Notes: generated by a model not told the origin, from the letters alone. Positions 36,720 to 54,674 are shown, numbered from the stretch's first letter. The stretch: 64,000 nt of DNA from Moringa oleifera (GCA_021397835.1 JAJFZO010000087.1:1860001-1924000); one strand, 5' to 3'. Made by a program: numbers and translations.

Positions 36720-39700
36720 CGTAAAATCTTGATCACTAAAAAATAAATGGTCCCGTTGCATTTCATGTATACCACATTTGCGATTCTATAATAAATCCAA
36801 TTATTGCCAACTAGAGTTGGCTTGATGTGGTGAAGAGATGAGCATGACAGCAGATTCATGGTGTACTTGTGATCTTTTCTTTTGTTTTGTGGGATAACTA
36901 CATGTAAACATTGCTATAGAAGGGTTGAAATGAGTTAACAATAGAATACTAAAGCAAATGGACACATTAAGAAGACATCAGAAAACTTATTTTATGTCTT
37001 AAAAACTTAGGTTAAATACAAAAGTAGGGTTTTTTTTTTTTTTTGAATATAAAAGAGTTAGAATTGCAAACATATGATAACAATTCAAATGAATATTTAA
37101 TTATGAGAGAAAGATATTCTATTGATTTGAATTTACGTTTAGTTTTTTTCATAAAAAAATTTAAAGAGAATTTTATTAATTTATAATGATAAAAAAAAAT
37201 AACTATTGATTTTGTGAAATTGCAATGTATCATAATATATTTTAAAAAAATTCAAAGAGAATTTTAATATTTAGTTATGAGAATTTAAAAAGTTTTATCA
37301 AATTATCGCACAACATAATCTCTACTAAATTTAAATTAATAAAAACACTTTATTATTTCTTAATTATGAGAATTTAGATGAATTCATGTGAAATTACTTG
37401 TAGGGTTAGCATTGCTAATTCATTTTCACCCTTCATGTCTAGGTTACTGTCCTTTATCATGTATCCCTTGGAGTACATGTTTCTGCAAACCCTACTCATG
37501 TTTGTTTCTCAGGAAAGGAAATTCCCTAAAGTTTTTTCCCACCAAAAAATCTCTTCCGATTCTCGTCTAGGTGCATGGTTTTGCTTCATACATACAAGTG
37601 CTTCCCATTCAAGAAGAAAATCTAGGGTAGATCACGTCTAATTGGAAAGCAACAACACGATGGACAGATCCATCCTACCTAAAGTTTTCATCATCTCTAT
37701 CGATTCCAGCTGCGATTTTCCATTTACGAGCAATTGCATTGCAAAGTATCCAACACGAATGAAACACGAGTTGGGCAAAAAATGTTAAATCGAATCAAAA
37801 AGTGGCCCCATGAATCGATCGGTGTTGATCGTGTCATTTTGTTAGTACATATTAAAGATCGTAAACTTATATGAATTTATGCAAAGTTAGATCTATCATG
37901 TGTGAATCTGGCTATGCTAGTGCTTGCGCTGATTAGGGGCACTTATTTTGGAATATTAGACCTAGTTTGACCCTTCAGGAATTCTATCCTTTTAATTCCG
38001 GCATCCATATCATAGAATCAAATCCAAATTGCTAATTAGGTTTAAAGAAAATACAATAAATAAGATACAAGCCCATTATTCTCTATATCAATAAGTAACA
38101 TCAAAATGATTTTCAAAAATTTCATATCATAAAAATATTTTTTTATTTAATAAGTTAATTTTACTTATAATTTTAAATAAAAATTTGTAAAAATATTTAT
38201 ATTTACTTGAAATTTATATTTTTATTAAACTTTTAATGTAAAAATTTTATCTGTAATTTTTTTAACATTAATTTTACACACATGTATGATGCGCATATGA
38301 TTTTTACTTTGTGTAATTACTCTAATATCTATTTAAGATATTATAAAAATAAATAAAATATTTTTTTCATACTAAATTTAGTAAGAATGTATAAAATATA
38401 AATATTTTAATATTTTATTTATTTTAACAATATTTTAAAAGAGTATTAAAATAATTACAAATTACACGTACGCACAAAATCATTAACATTAACAAAACTA
38501 AATAACAAAAATCTTATATTAAAATTTTAATAAAAATATAAATCTCAAATAAATAAAATTTATTTACAAAATCTCAATTTAAGATCATAAACAAAATGAA
38601 AGCATTTTTTATATAATTAATTCAAAAATATTTTTTAATTAATAATTTAATCTTTGTTAGGCAAATGTACCAAAATTAACATTCAAATTATATAAGTAAT
38701 GATTTTTAATAAGAGAATTAAATAGTTGATTTGGGTACAAATTAAAGCCATTTACTATGATGAAATCATGGCAACATGCAACTTGATATGCTAGTGGCAC
38801 CGTTTGTTGGATGAATATGACATCAAATATTGATCCAAGCCTTAATTAGTTCTTAAAAACCCTCAAGAAACTTATAAGAAAGGAAAACGGAGATCGAATT
38901 AATTAGAATTTGGTAAAATTCAAATTTTCTTTTCATATCAAAGTATAATAATAGCATTATATATTATATGCATGATCATTTGAGCTCACAGTTGAAGAAA
39001 CCCTTTAATTTACTATCCATGAAAATGACATCTATGTTCTATTAATAAATCAGTATTTTTTTTCTAATTTAATTGAATTTTGTTAATATTTTATTAAAAT
39101 TAATATTTATGATTTCATATATTTATTTTTTTATCACATTAACATATCGTAAATTATTATCTGTTAAAAAAATTCAAAACAAAATCCCTCAATTCTTTAT
39201 TAATAATAGAGTAATTTAATTAATACACCCTTTTGAATGGCAAAGGCATACATTTATGTGCATTCTTTTTTGGTGCAACATATTATATTACATTTTATTC
39301 ATTAGTTTATCCTTGTCTGCAATGCCTTTCGAGTACTAACTCTATTTGATTAATGGGGAAAATTATGGAACCGTAAACACATGCATGGGATCGATGCATG
39401 AACAATATTATAAGTGATAAGTGCAAATGGAGTTGAGCTGTAAAAATAGATGAAAAAGCAAAGAATAGCATTACTTATTCCTACTTAAATCTCACATTCC
39501 ATGCACTTCACCAACTCCTTTTCATAAAGGATCCCTTAGGCTTTATTTACTATAAATTAAACTATTGATTTAGCCCTAATTAAGCTCTTTCAAGAAGTAG
39601 AGGAAGAAGGAGAACTATTTAAAGAACTATTTAAAGAAGAAGAATCTTATCTAAGGAATAATTGCTGTCTGCTAGAAAAAGAGCCTTTGATTCTCTTCTG

Positions 39701-42700
39701 TGTTTGCGTTCATAAGCAGCTTTGCGCATAAAGGGCGAGAAGTTCCTGTGGGTCCTTTGGTGTATTGCCCACTGCCTTATTGTTGTTTGATGGTATTTTA
39801 ACTCAAAAGAAAGACAAGATGATGGTATGATAGAGGAAAGAGATACAAAGATTTTCTTTTCTTTTCTTTTCTTTTCTTTCACATGGAGAGACATAGAAAG
39901 CTTACTCAAGTTGGGAACCCTAACTTTATATGTTCATGTTGGGTGTAAAGAGAAAGGGCAACCAGAACCAGAATTCTAGGCTTTTAATGGCAGAGGACCT
40001 CAAAAGCAAAGCCATATTTAATGGCTATGTCCATCTCTACAACCCAAATTTGGAGAAAAATATCGACTTTGATGAATAATATAAGCATACTGATCTTTCT
40101 ATCAAGTTTATCTTATTGAATTTTTGTCAAATTTTTATAAAAATTGAGAAAATTTAAAATTTCTTTTTTAAAATTTTGAAAAGGATTCATATTTTTGGTT
40201 TAAATTCTATTATCTTTTTTTAAAAAATTAAAAAATATTTTTATAATTTTTATATTAAAATAATGAATAATAAATAAATAAAACGTATCTTAATTATTTA
40301 TTTTATTAAATTAAAAGATACCATAATCTTTTTGAAAGATCAACAAAAAAATCTTTGATCATTTCAACGATGTCATGTTTAACCATCACCTAAAACCTTT
40401 TAAACCAATATGTATCTTTCATTTTCAAAAAAAAAAAAAAAAATCTTTAAGAGCAAATACTAATTTATACGTTAAAGTTTCATATTTCTTTTCAAATTCT
40501 TGATCTCTTGAAAACCTTATGATCAATCAGTCATTATCTTTGAAGCGATGGATATCAATGACTATTAAATTTTAAAATCAATATGATAAGGTATAAGTTA
40601 TCTGAATAATTTGATTTGTTGTGAAATTAACGAATGAATTAAGCAAAATCTTTAGCTATAAGCAACATCTAGCGACAAAATCCGAGTGCTACATCTTTGT
40701 CTAATCAAAGATTTGCTTCGTCACATAAAAAATCAATATGCATGCATGAAGCTATCAAAGAGGGAGCCACCATTATATCACATTGTCCCTCCATAGATTC
40801 ATTTATGTCATGCTTTTGATTAATTATTGAACACATTAACATAATTAGACCTTATGGTTTTGTCACCCAATTAGGGTTTCAATTCCATCACCTAATTAAT
40901 TAAGACCGTCAGCGACAAGAGCAACTGTATATATACATGTAATTGGGTAGTGAAATATATATGTTTCCTTCAATCAATGGGCAAATTCTTCCTCTTTTTT
41001 TTTTTCTTTTTTCTTATTGTTTGTGAAGATAATTACATGTCAGTGGGCCATTTTTCTTGTAATGTTTTTTTGCTATAAGACAAATTAAATATGTTAGTGG
41101 GACATTGCTTGTATTATATATTTCTATGTTGATTAAATCTACATTCAATTTGTGAAAAGATTTTCAAGATTGTGTTTACAAGTATTTATATCTATCTCTA
41201 ATGTGTTGCTTTAATGTTCATAATTATACAAAATTGTAAATATTAATTGCCCACTTGGTTAAAAATTTATTACATTGTAGACTCCAATTTTGAGTCGGCT
41301 AATCTTTAATTTAAGAAAATATTCACACATGATAATTTAATAAAATAAATTATTGAGATTTTGTATATTTATTTTTTATTAAATTAATATTAATAAATAA
41401 ATAATAAAAATTATCATTTAAAAAAATAAACAAAAATTCAGATCAGGAGAAGATTTTCTTGTTCTCATGACATTAGTCTGAGTCTCATCAAATATATGTG
41501 CATATTCAACTTGCATTGATGTTTACACGATTAGGGTATTATTAAAGTATATATTAGATTTGCTATATTCTTTGAAAAAGAAATTTAAAAAAAAAAGAGA
41601 AGAAAGTTTGATATTCTCTTATAAACCCAATAAATCTCAATGCATGAAAAGGAGATTTACCACGATACTTAGAGTGAGAATATTGTCAAACCCTAGCTAG
41701 TTAATTAGTATTTGTGGTGTAATCATAAAGTAAATAAAATAATAGTTTCATCTTAAGATTAATATTCGACATAAGAAGCTAATCTTGTGAAGAATCCTTT
41801 TTTGGATACGTTTGCCGACTAATAAATCCTTATTATATATATATATATTAAACTAAAAGTGAATCCAAAAGCTATAATCAAGAAAAGTTTCATAAATCCA
41901 ATATGAAACCAATGGGTTTAGTTTGAATCTTATTTAAAAAATACGTAATCCACGCGAAAACGAGTTTGGTAACTATCGATAAAACAAGATTTTGCAATCG
42001 TAGATTTGAACGAATTTTGACATTCGATGCTTGAAAACAATGTGCATGGCAAATTAAATCTAAGTGCTTAATTAATCATCCTAACAAATTTTCAATGGAG
42101 ATCGTCGCATATGACATATCCTTGTGTTAGGTTGATTCCCAATTTTCCAAAACTTTGCTTTAATTAATCATCCACATGATAGTACTAAGCTTAACTATAT
42201 ATATTAATTAAACAAAAGAGAATAAACAATGTAAAAAGAAAAATTTAATAATAATGCTACACTGTCATCTTTTAAGGAAAAGAATAGGAACTAAAGTTGA
42301 TATTGAGACTGCAACCCCACTTGAGGAAAAGGACTTAGACAGAGAGATCTTTTTTCTTATAAAATTGAAAGATTTTGAATCTTTCATGAAGAAAAAGTAA
42401 AATCTTTACCGAAGATATAAGATCTTCACCGTACTTTAATTTTCTCCCAATTTTCACCCATCATATGTTACGGATTTAAAGGGTTATTGAATTTTTTAAA
42501 AAAAATACCCTTTGTTCTTATTCGATAATTTTTTAAAAAATTTTTAAATTTTGTGAAAAAAATGTAAAAGATAAAACAATGCGATTTAAGATGTGATTCT
42601 TGTTCTGTCCTATGCGAACCATGTGGTGTAAAATGGTTGACAGAGTGGAGTTGGAAGATATGAAACATTAGTGACGGTGGACAAAATTCATGTTGATTGT

Positions 42701-45080
42701 CTAAATGAGAGGGCCGGAGGACAGTCGGCAATGTGACACTAGAAATTCTTGTCAAGAGAAAGATTCTTATTTACATTTCTTTATTTTTGCTGTTTCTTGT
42801 GTCATTTTGGTTGGCTAATGCGACAAAAATTAATTAGGTCGATAAAAATTTTTGGAATGGGTCGGGATTATTGAAGTTGATAAACAATTGGGGAACATTT
42901 TCCACATTTAAAACATTGATTTGACTAATGAACATTTGTTTTATGGTTTGCAAGATTAGGGGAAGACTTGGACCGACTTAATTATTAAAATGAACACCAT
43001 GCAAGACCATAGGGTTCATGAGAAGTTCAATAGTTCACACACAACAATAGAAAATTTATGCACCCATGAGGATTGGTTTGGTCCCACCAAGTAAATGTGT
43101 TTACATCTTCTCATTTTTTAATAATTTTTTTGTTATTTTTTTGTGTATTATTATTTTTTATTTTTCAAATTGGATATGAGTTTATTTTGAATTAATATTT
43201 TTATATTTTTCAAAAAGATATGATAGTATATTTTTTGGTGATAAAATAAGTTTATTTGAAATTATTTGTACTCTTAAATTATTAAATGATATCAGATTTT
43301 ATTTGATTTTTTTGTTTAAAAAATAAATTCATGTGAGTCATTTTTATTTTAAAATTATTTGATAATATCAAATTTTGATTTTTTATTTTTTAAAAATTAT
43401 GAATTATTTATATTTTCAAATTATACAATGATATCAGATCCTGTATCTATGACGTTATTTTGAGATTAATTTTCATAAAAATTATAATTTTAAAAAATTT
43501 TATATATAGAGTAAAATATGAAAATAAGAAAATCTGAATCAGATATGCTATTGTTGACACCACATGTTTCTCCATACATTAATACAATCTTTTAAGTGAT
43601 CCTTATCTACCCATAAATCTTCCAAATTTTTGGACAAATTCTGTTCACAAACAAAAAATCATTAACAACATCAATTAAGATTAATGTCTGTAAACCATAT
43701 AAACAGTTGGCTAGTTTAGGATAAGAACATTAAATGGTGCTCCGGTAGTCAATGCATGACATATGCTTTACAGATAATTCAGGCGACCAAATGGCCACCC
43801 TAAGGTCTCAATTACAAACAAAAATCAATGTCTGAAACGTGAAAGTGGGAGATTAAATCAGATTAGCTGGTCAACAATAAAACCATTGGAAAAGTTTATT
43901 TTTTTTATTTTTTATGACACAACAAAATCAGACAAGTTACTGTTAGCCAACTTGTCTTTTTGTGAAGCCCTGGAAACCAGCCAGGCCAAGGACACTTATC
44001 AGACAGGGCAGGCTAATTGATGTAAGAGAGTTGGGTGTTGTTATTAATCAAGTGGAATATCATTTTCCAATCCGAAATAACATGTACACCATTTCTTGAA
44101 CAAAAAAAACCAAGGTCATATTGTATAAAAGCCAAAACTTTTCTCCCTATCTCTCTTATTTTCTCTGTTTAACGTGGCCATTGAGGAAGTGAAATTCGAC
44201 CCACATCACTTGTCTAAGTGTTATTTCTAAGCTTGTTCTTGGTTATTGATTTTGAACTAATGTCTAACATTAAATGGAAAACAAATAGCATGATGTAGTC
44301 ATGCTTTGAGTGATACCCAGCTCAAGTGACTGTTAATGTTGAAGATTTAGTATGTGATAAGTAGGTAAGAATTTAATGAATCGGTCCATATTCTACTTTT
44401 CCATGATAGCGGAGAAACAAATACTAAGATTTGGATTAGTCAATCATGATATCTGATTGAAAAATATGATTTGCATTCAGATTTTTTACGAGCTAAATTA
44501 TATTGTTAAAAAAATGAAACATGATAATTTAATAAAAATAACTAAAATACATTTTATTTTTTGAAAAAATAATAAACTTAAATCGAATCAATAAAATGAT
44601 TTAAACTATTAAAATTTTATATCATAAAAAATAATATTTATAATATAACGTGAATAAAATGTTGACGCAAAATTTAACATTATCAATGTTGTGAAGGTAT
44701 GAACGATTCGTATGAAGTAGAAAAATGATGAACTTAGACGTTGAGAGGTAGAAATCTTGATTACTGAAGCTATGTAACAAATACAAGTTACCCACCAAAC
44801 ACCCAACTTGTTCTTTATCATTTTTATGGCAAAGACCTAAGCTTTCAAACTCTTCTTTAGTAGGTACAGCTGAAACCCAATTGAAATCTAGCCCTTAGAT
44901 TTTGCATTTCTCTTTATGGGTAAAAAAAAAAAACCATTAAAAAAGAAAAAATACAATAATAAAAGCATAAAAAGTTTTGTTAATTGTTATTTTTAAATAT
45001 ATCAATAAATACAACAATACTAATAGTATTATTAATACTAAAGAGAGAATCTTTATTGGTTGTATGGGTAGAGCACATAA
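36720..45080. other. Long AT-rich gene-free region
   Basis: No gene is supported in this 8.4 kb. Slightly GC-richer islands at 37380-37690, 39500-40000, 42570-42760 and 43740-44030 contain only frames under 100 codons without domains. The segment 38255-38470 matches a stretch inside a UTP7 intron (56785-56995). Confidence 0.55.
38255..38470 (+). repeat. Dispersed repeat, copy 1
   Basis: It shares ordered blocks with 56785-56995 in the same orientation: TTAACATTAA, CACACATGT, a GCATATGA/GCATGTGA block, AATATAAATATTT and TATTAAAATAATTACA-like. Non-coding and AT-rich. Confidence 0.5.
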
Positions 45081-45111
45081 CATCGTTCATCCAGTGTCCG
45101 CACTCTGCACC

Positions 45112-45321
45112 CACGTGAACCTCTCCTTGCTCGTGTCCCCACACAGATCCTCCGTATCCATTACTGGGCCCCCACGCTACCCCTTGTGCAAGAAAAAACA
45201 TAGGGACCCACCCTTCTCTCTTCTCTGACACGTGTAGTCTCTCACCACTTCGCACGTGACCAGCCACGTGTCTTCCCCCACCCTTCCTTCTTCTTCGTCG
45301 AGTGCTTTTGTCCTATAAATA
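45112..45321 (+). promoter_or_regulatory. CKX5 core promoter with four G-boxes and a TATA box
   Basis: CACGTG occurs at 45112-45117, 45229-45234, 45253-45258 and 45265-45270. The last three lie within 42 bp, and two of them read ACACGTGT-like or CCACGTGTC, matching ABRE/G-box sites for bZIP and bHLH factors. TATAAATA follows at 45314-45321. A leader of about 560 nt separates it from the CKX5 start codon. Confidence 0.75.
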
Positions 45322-45912
45322 GAGAACCTGTATCTCACATCCTAGACACAAAAGGAACAAAGTCAGCCTCAGACTCTGTTTCCTTTGAGAAAAAATAAAA
45401 AACAAATAAAAAATCTCTATTTTTGTTTTTGTTTTCTTGAAATTATCTCCTTCTTTTTTTATTATTATATATTCTTTTCAAGCAGAGATTACGAGCCTGC
45501 CTCTGCCCTCTGCCTGCTTATATATACTACACCACATGTAAACGTGAAGAAAAGGAGGCCTGAAAGAAAGAGAGAAAGAAGGAGAGAATCTGTGCATGTT
45601 GCGTACAAAATCTTTAAAGCGCAATCTGGGCTTACGTTAGCTTCCCACGACTCCCCACACAAAAACACTCCGACAAAAGATTTTGTTCCATCTTGTTTCT
45701 CTCATCCCTGATCTCTTCCACCGGTGTGCGCACTTTTCATATCCTTCACCCGCTGTTTCCCTTCTCTTTTTCTCTCTTTCTTTCTTCTCTCTCTCTATAT
45801 ATGAGTGTGTCTGGTGTTGGGGGAAGTACGTGTAGGTTAAGGTTCTTTTGATAGTGGAAGGTAAGGAGACAGAGGAGGTTGAAAGAGAAGAAGAGGTTTG
45901 TTTTTGTGTTTG

Positions 45913-49313
<3,401 letters not shown>

Positions 49314-49578
49314 TGATGATACAGAAACAAAGCTAGAGAGACTATAGCAGCAAGTATACTGTACTGACTTTAGGAACAATATTCTTAAGCTTGTACATAT
49401 AATAGCAGAGAAGATGGGAATATATGAATATGTATTTTTTTTGGGTTATTCTAATTCTGGATTAGTATTATTGTTGTGACTTAGTGTTGGTGAGACAGTA
49501 GTTATGGTGTGCTGGGGTTGAAGAATTGTTTTCGAGGGCAATAAATATTAGACGATGGGGCTGAGGAAGGATTCACGG

Positions 49579-49645
49579 GTGGGATCCATGATCACGTGCT
49601 GCAACATGTGATGTTGTGGACTGCAGCATGCCCGTGATCCCCACC
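49579..49645 (+). other. Stem-loop downstream of CKX5
   Basis: GATCACG TGCTGCA on the 5' side pairs with TGCAGCA and CGTGATC on the 3' side, with a four-base bulge. An outer GGTGGG/CCCACC stem and an inner CAACAT/ATGTTG hairpin extend it. It lies about 270 bp past the stop and beyond the AATAAA at 49540. No mature known miRNA sequence was recognised in it. Confidence 0.45.
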
Positions 49646-50449
49646 GCTTGCACTCTGTTTTGCCCCTTTGGATCTTTCTCTACAGCTGCTTCTTCACGGT
49701 CCGATCACAGCTGGTTCCATCCACATCCAGCAAGGAATGGACACCATTTACTGTTTCACCGCTCCCAGCTGCTCTTCTTCCATGGAATCACATCTGAGCA
49801 ACATTGTAGCTGAATTAGTAATGAGAGCAGCAGATTCAAAGAGTTATTCACAAAATGAATTGACAAGCTCATTGATCAATAGATACCATTAAGACATCAA
49901 TTTTCCCTATTTTTCTTTTTTTCTCGAAAGAACACTAGGAGAAGGGTCATAAGTCAACATATTTCAAACTCATTTAACATAAAATACAAAGAAACCCACA
50001 TCGGACTGATGAGATAGATCAACAGCAAGAGAACATCTTAACTAGCTGGTAACCTAAATCATGGCACCAGAACATCTTAATTAGCTAGACAAAATGATAC
50101 AGATATCATGGTATTAAACTCCATGTCAGTCTGACAAGAAGAATAAAAAGAGAGAAAATTGAAGCTGGCTTTGGTTGGAAGTGTCTCCATTAAAGTTTTG
50201 GCTGCCTGACTTAGGATCTAATGAAGCCTCCAGCTGAGTTCTGCCATTTGACTTCTGTAAAAGATGTGTGCTATGGTTCCAATCAACAATGACACGGCAT
50301 TGATACCAATAAAGCATGGAGAAGAAAGCAGAGTGTTTCCACCCCTCATCTGTTCAATCAAACATTCACTGACGTTATGGAAGGCATAGTAAGCATATAT
50401 GAAATTTTGGTGAATAATGTGAGATAAATAACTCACCGTATGGTCAGTA

Positions 50450-53400
50450 TCAGCTAGAGTCATTTTCTGTCTCAATTTGCTTTCCGAATTTCCTCAATGC
50501 AAGTGAATATATTGTTTTCCTTCTTGCTGATGTTCTTTCAGCCACCAGTTTGACTGCCTGCAGTGCATGCAGAGAATACCATAACCAACATTTTATCATT
50601 CTCAAAACACACCTGAGGGAAGAGTGGATAGCAATGCAGGCCAAAAAGGAATGTAGCATGGAGGATAAACCTAATCTCTAAGAAGGATGAAACACCATCA
50701 ATGGCGTAATTACCGCAGAAAGACTATGCCCCTTGGAAATCAATTCTCTCAATTCATCTTCAAGCTGAGACTCTGTTGGGGTTTCAACAATACACATTTT
50801 CTTTCCTTCAATCAAAAGTGTAATTTCTCCCTTTGGTTGGTGAGTTGAAAATGCTTCTTTTGCCTTCCCCAAAGTACCCCGCCAAAACTGTTGACACATG
50901 TTCATCTTCATTAGTTAATAAAGTAAGGTAAGAGATTACATCAGAATCATCGACAAAGAAATGGACCACACAGAATAGCATATTTATCTGCTGAAGCACG
51001 CTAGGAAGAACACTTAAAATCATTACAATCATGTTTCAAAAAAATATTTCAAAAAATAAGTTACCATATCATGGTAATCAGACAATGGAAAAAGACAAAG
51101 CTATATTAATATTGGCAAATTGTTGTGATATAAAAGTCAAATCACTTAATAAATGGCTGATGTATGATGGGGTCATCCATAGAGTAAATGATAAGATATT
51201 GATACAAACAGCTTAAATAGCACTTCACATATGAAATGTGTGTTAGTATTTACACAGATGTGCCTAACCCAGTCAGCTCCTTCATATGCTTATCTTCTTC
51301 ATTCCTAATTAACTTACCCACCCCTCAGAAAACTCTTTTTCAAATTCAAAGTTAGTCTACATGAAAATCCATGACCCAAGCACCAATTTGCAACCCCATT
51401 AATTGATGTTTGACACCACTGATCTAGGACACACCCAAGCCAGAAGCATCAGACCCAAAAAAGTCCAATATTCAGGTAAATTTAGAGTTCCACTGTACTT
51501 GTGATGAAAGCACTTCTTTTGCTTCAACCCCTCAAACCCATTTACACATTGTGAATATCAGTGGACAAGGATATTGCATAGAATCCCAAGCCAGTGTAAA
51601 GGGTATGGATAACTAGCCATTAGGATCAAGATATGACAGTCCAATTCTGGCTCATTCAACAATACAAATAAGCATGTCCTTTCTGTTCTAAAAGAGAACT
51701 TAAGGGAATCATTGTAAGCTGCAATTTCTATGTTATTTTCTATCATAAGTAGAAACTCTCACCTAATGTCCTTTCTTAGAGTCTGCTAAAAAGTAAGTCC
51801 TTTCTTAGAGATCTTGGAATCTTACATGACAAATATTTTGAATTAGTCTACTTCTCTATGAGTCACGTTATGTCTTATGAAAAGCCTTCATGTCTTCAGA
51901 TACAATTTAATGTGACCCTGATTACGTTGAAAGATGTATACTTAAACCCAGTAGCCCATGGAAACAACTGAAGAATCATTTATTATCAGTACATTCAGGA
52001 ATATATCAGAATAACTCAAAGGCAGAATAAACATTACAAATATTAATTGTTTAAGAAACAGTAAAATAGTAAAAATATGGTAGTATGATCAAGGCTCGGT
52101 ATTAACAGATTTAAAGACATCTTGACTGGAAAATAATGTGTCCTATTTTTGTCTGAGGATAAACTATCAATTTCTTGAACACACAAAAAGGCAACATATA
52201 CAAGATGCAATGGATAACAAAATCAGAGACCTACTTCTTCATGCAGTTTCGTCATTTCCCGAGCAATAACACATCGTCTGCAACACAACAATAATCATTC
52301 AGAACCAATTTCAGGAGCCCCTTAATCCTACATAACACAAAAAGAGAAGGTAATGCTATGTATTCCATATCACTGGTATCATCTGCTAATTGCTTCAGCA
52401 AAGCAAAACCTGACTATGTTAAATGAATATCATTTCTAATTTTCTGTTATATCAATAAACACAAATTAAGATCATTCATGAGGTTTCAGCATCAAGAATA
52501 CGGATGATATTCAATTTATCACCTAAACATGTAGAACCATAAATCGATCAGTAATTTTAGAAGTTATCTAGAAGCAATAAATTTAGGAAGAAAATATCAT
52601 TACGTTGAGTCACCAAACAGCGAGGACATTTCGTCAAGGAACTGACAGAGCTTGTGTGGCGGAACATAGAATATTTGTGTTCTTGCCTCATTTGCAGAAA
52701 CCATCAGCCTCTCCCTCCTTGATCCAGCATGCTTAGAAAGAAATCCAACTGAAGCAAAATAATTGATATTAGATCCCAGTATTCCTAATGGTGCTGATAG
52801 AGCATTCTCACAGAATCACACAAGAGAAGTGAGTGCACAAGCAAACATTACCAAATGTGAACTCCTCAGTTGCCAAACCAGAGGCAGCAAGGGCAGCTAC
52901 TGCAGCACAAGGCCCAGGGATAGGAATAACAGGAATGTTCTCATCCACACATAACTTTGCCTGTATCCAGATCCCAACCATCATTTATCACATTCTTCAC
53001 CAAAAATAAAAATGGAAAGCTTGCTATTCTGCTTCAATTATTTAGGAGTGGATTTGTTTAAAATCATTTACTGAACTAGAAATTGTAGATATATAAAACT
53101 TTTTAGTGGTTTTGCTACATTAAATGGAAAATTATATCAAGAAAAATCTACAGCTATCTAAGCTTATTACCACTATGGAAGCACTATGGAAGCAAACACC
53201 ATATGATCATCAATCAATAAAGTAAAACATACAACAGACTTACCAGTTCCGCCCCAGGATCACTAATGCCTGGCATCCCTGCATCACTAATAAGCGCCAC
53301 AAGTTCCCCCTGCCTCAACCTCTTCAATACTGTTTGTCCTCTTTGGAACTCATTGAATTTGTGATAACTCAGCTGAAACCTAAAGCAACCATCAGAAACG

Positions 53401-53948
53401 ATCCAAAGCGCAAAACCGCAAAAAGGAAACGTACCTCACAGCAACTTACGAGGGGAGCTTTAATGTTGTAATGCTGAAGTAACTTCCCCGAATGTCTCGT
53501 GTCCTCTGAGAGAATGACATCAGCTGATCTTAAGACCCGAAGTGCACTGTACCGGCCAAAGTCAGAGCAAGTAATGATTGAACTATCCTCTCAAAGGAGA
53601 AATTATAATAAACGCAGAATTGCAGAGTCAAAACAGAAGAAGTTTGAAATTGAGCAAGTACCGTAAGGTGATATCTTCGAGATTGCCAATTGGCGTTCCT
53701 ACCAGATATAATCCCGGACTGAGAGGACTTACAGGCCGTGATTCCCTTGAAGGTTCTTCGGTGATAGAGTCGGTGATTTCTGTGGAAATTTGAGAGCTAA
53801 GACGGAAGGAAATCGCGCCAAATTTAGGGTAAAGAAAGATTGACTTAGTCCGAGGGGGGAACACCTGAGGCAGTACAAAACGCAATGAAACAGTTGCTGT
53901 GGTGAGAGAAGGAGGCATTGCAGTTGAAGGCAGTCGTCGCATCAGCAT
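50450..53948 (-). CDS. RsmI: RsmI-type 16S rRNA (cytidine-2'-O)-methyltransferase, organelle-targeted
   Basis: SAM-dependent tetrapyrrole-methylase-fold enzyme. Bacterial RsmI 2'-O-methylates C1402 of 16S rRNA, and the plant protein is expected to do this in the chloroplast or mitochondrion. Exons: 53662-53948, 53450-53546, 53244-53372, 52852-52960, 52604-52748, 52235-52277, 50714-50887 and 50450-50557, giving 363 residues in one frame. An alternative in-frame ATG is at 53942. About 75 N-terminal residues are Arg/Ser-rich and transit-peptide-like. Family motifs in order: LYLVGTPIGNLEDITLR (79-95), SEDTRHSGKLL, SYHKFNE, LISDAGMPGISDPG (SAM loop), PIPGPCAAVAAL, GFL, VIAREMTKLHEE, FWRGTL, GEITLLIEG, and a C-terminal helix ending in YSLALRKF. 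The acceptor of exon 3 is TTTCAG before CTGAGT, since the upstream TTTAG breaks frame. The large gap between the sixth and seventh exons is a 1.35-kb intron. Confidence 0.94.
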
Positions 53949-54087
53949 TTGCACTCTCTGTGCTGTTGCGTGTCCCGCGCTGAGTAAATCACTAAATTGA
54001 GCAACCGCGGGTTCCCGGGTTTCGCCCGAGTTGATCAGCTAAGCCACAGCCAACGGCGTCGTTTCGGACCCAGGACAGAGGCTCTGT

Positions 54088-54093
54088 GGCCCA
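54088..54093 (-). promoter_or_regulatory. Site II (TGGGCC) upstream of RsmI
   Basis: One TGGGCC on the minus strand, about 140 bp upstream of the RsmI start codon in an otherwise balanced-composition promoter. The same element class occurs upstream of the PPR gene. A single copy is weak evidence. Confidence 0.35.
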
Positions 54094-54674
54094 AACTGCT
54101 CATTTTTTGCTCTAATATTCTTAAATAAGGATTGTTTCTTTAATTTTTATCAGGTTGGTTTTATTCACATAAATTTAAATTATTGGTCCATTTCCATGAT
54201 TTGTCTCTCTTATTTATGAAAATTTCAATTTTTTTGAGTTAAATTATCACACTCACCTGACCTTAAGTATATCAAATCCAACTTGAACCTGACAATAAAT
54301 CCAACCATAATTTGACAAAGAATATATATACATTATTCACTAATGTTCTTATTCTTCATTGTATATCTGATTTTCACCGAGAAGTCGCCTGAATCATCAA
54401 ACAATAATATTCTTCTACAAATGTTTCATAAAATAATAATAAACATTCAAAAATTTCTTTCTTAATAATATAAAAACTTATAAGCACACAGTTAGTTCTA
54501 AATCAATCAATTCATGACTCCCATGTTTATATCTTTTTAATGCCAAGCCACGTGAATGGCAGTCAGAATCCCAAAGATGTATTGTGGGATCAAATGAAAA
54601 CAAAATTGAGGAGGGTAAATTTTAAAAAATATGAAAATCATAATCTATAGGAAACAACAAAGAATTCAGCATAA

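Noticed and set aside
39500..40000. Possible miRNA precursor in a GC-richer island
   Set aside because: No known mature plant miRNA sequence was recognised, and I could not build a convincing long stem by eye.
45385..45711. A 108-codon open frame in the CKX5 leader
   Set aside because: It starts at a non-ATG codon, has low-complexity lysine-rich sequence and no family. The region is better explained as the 5' leader.
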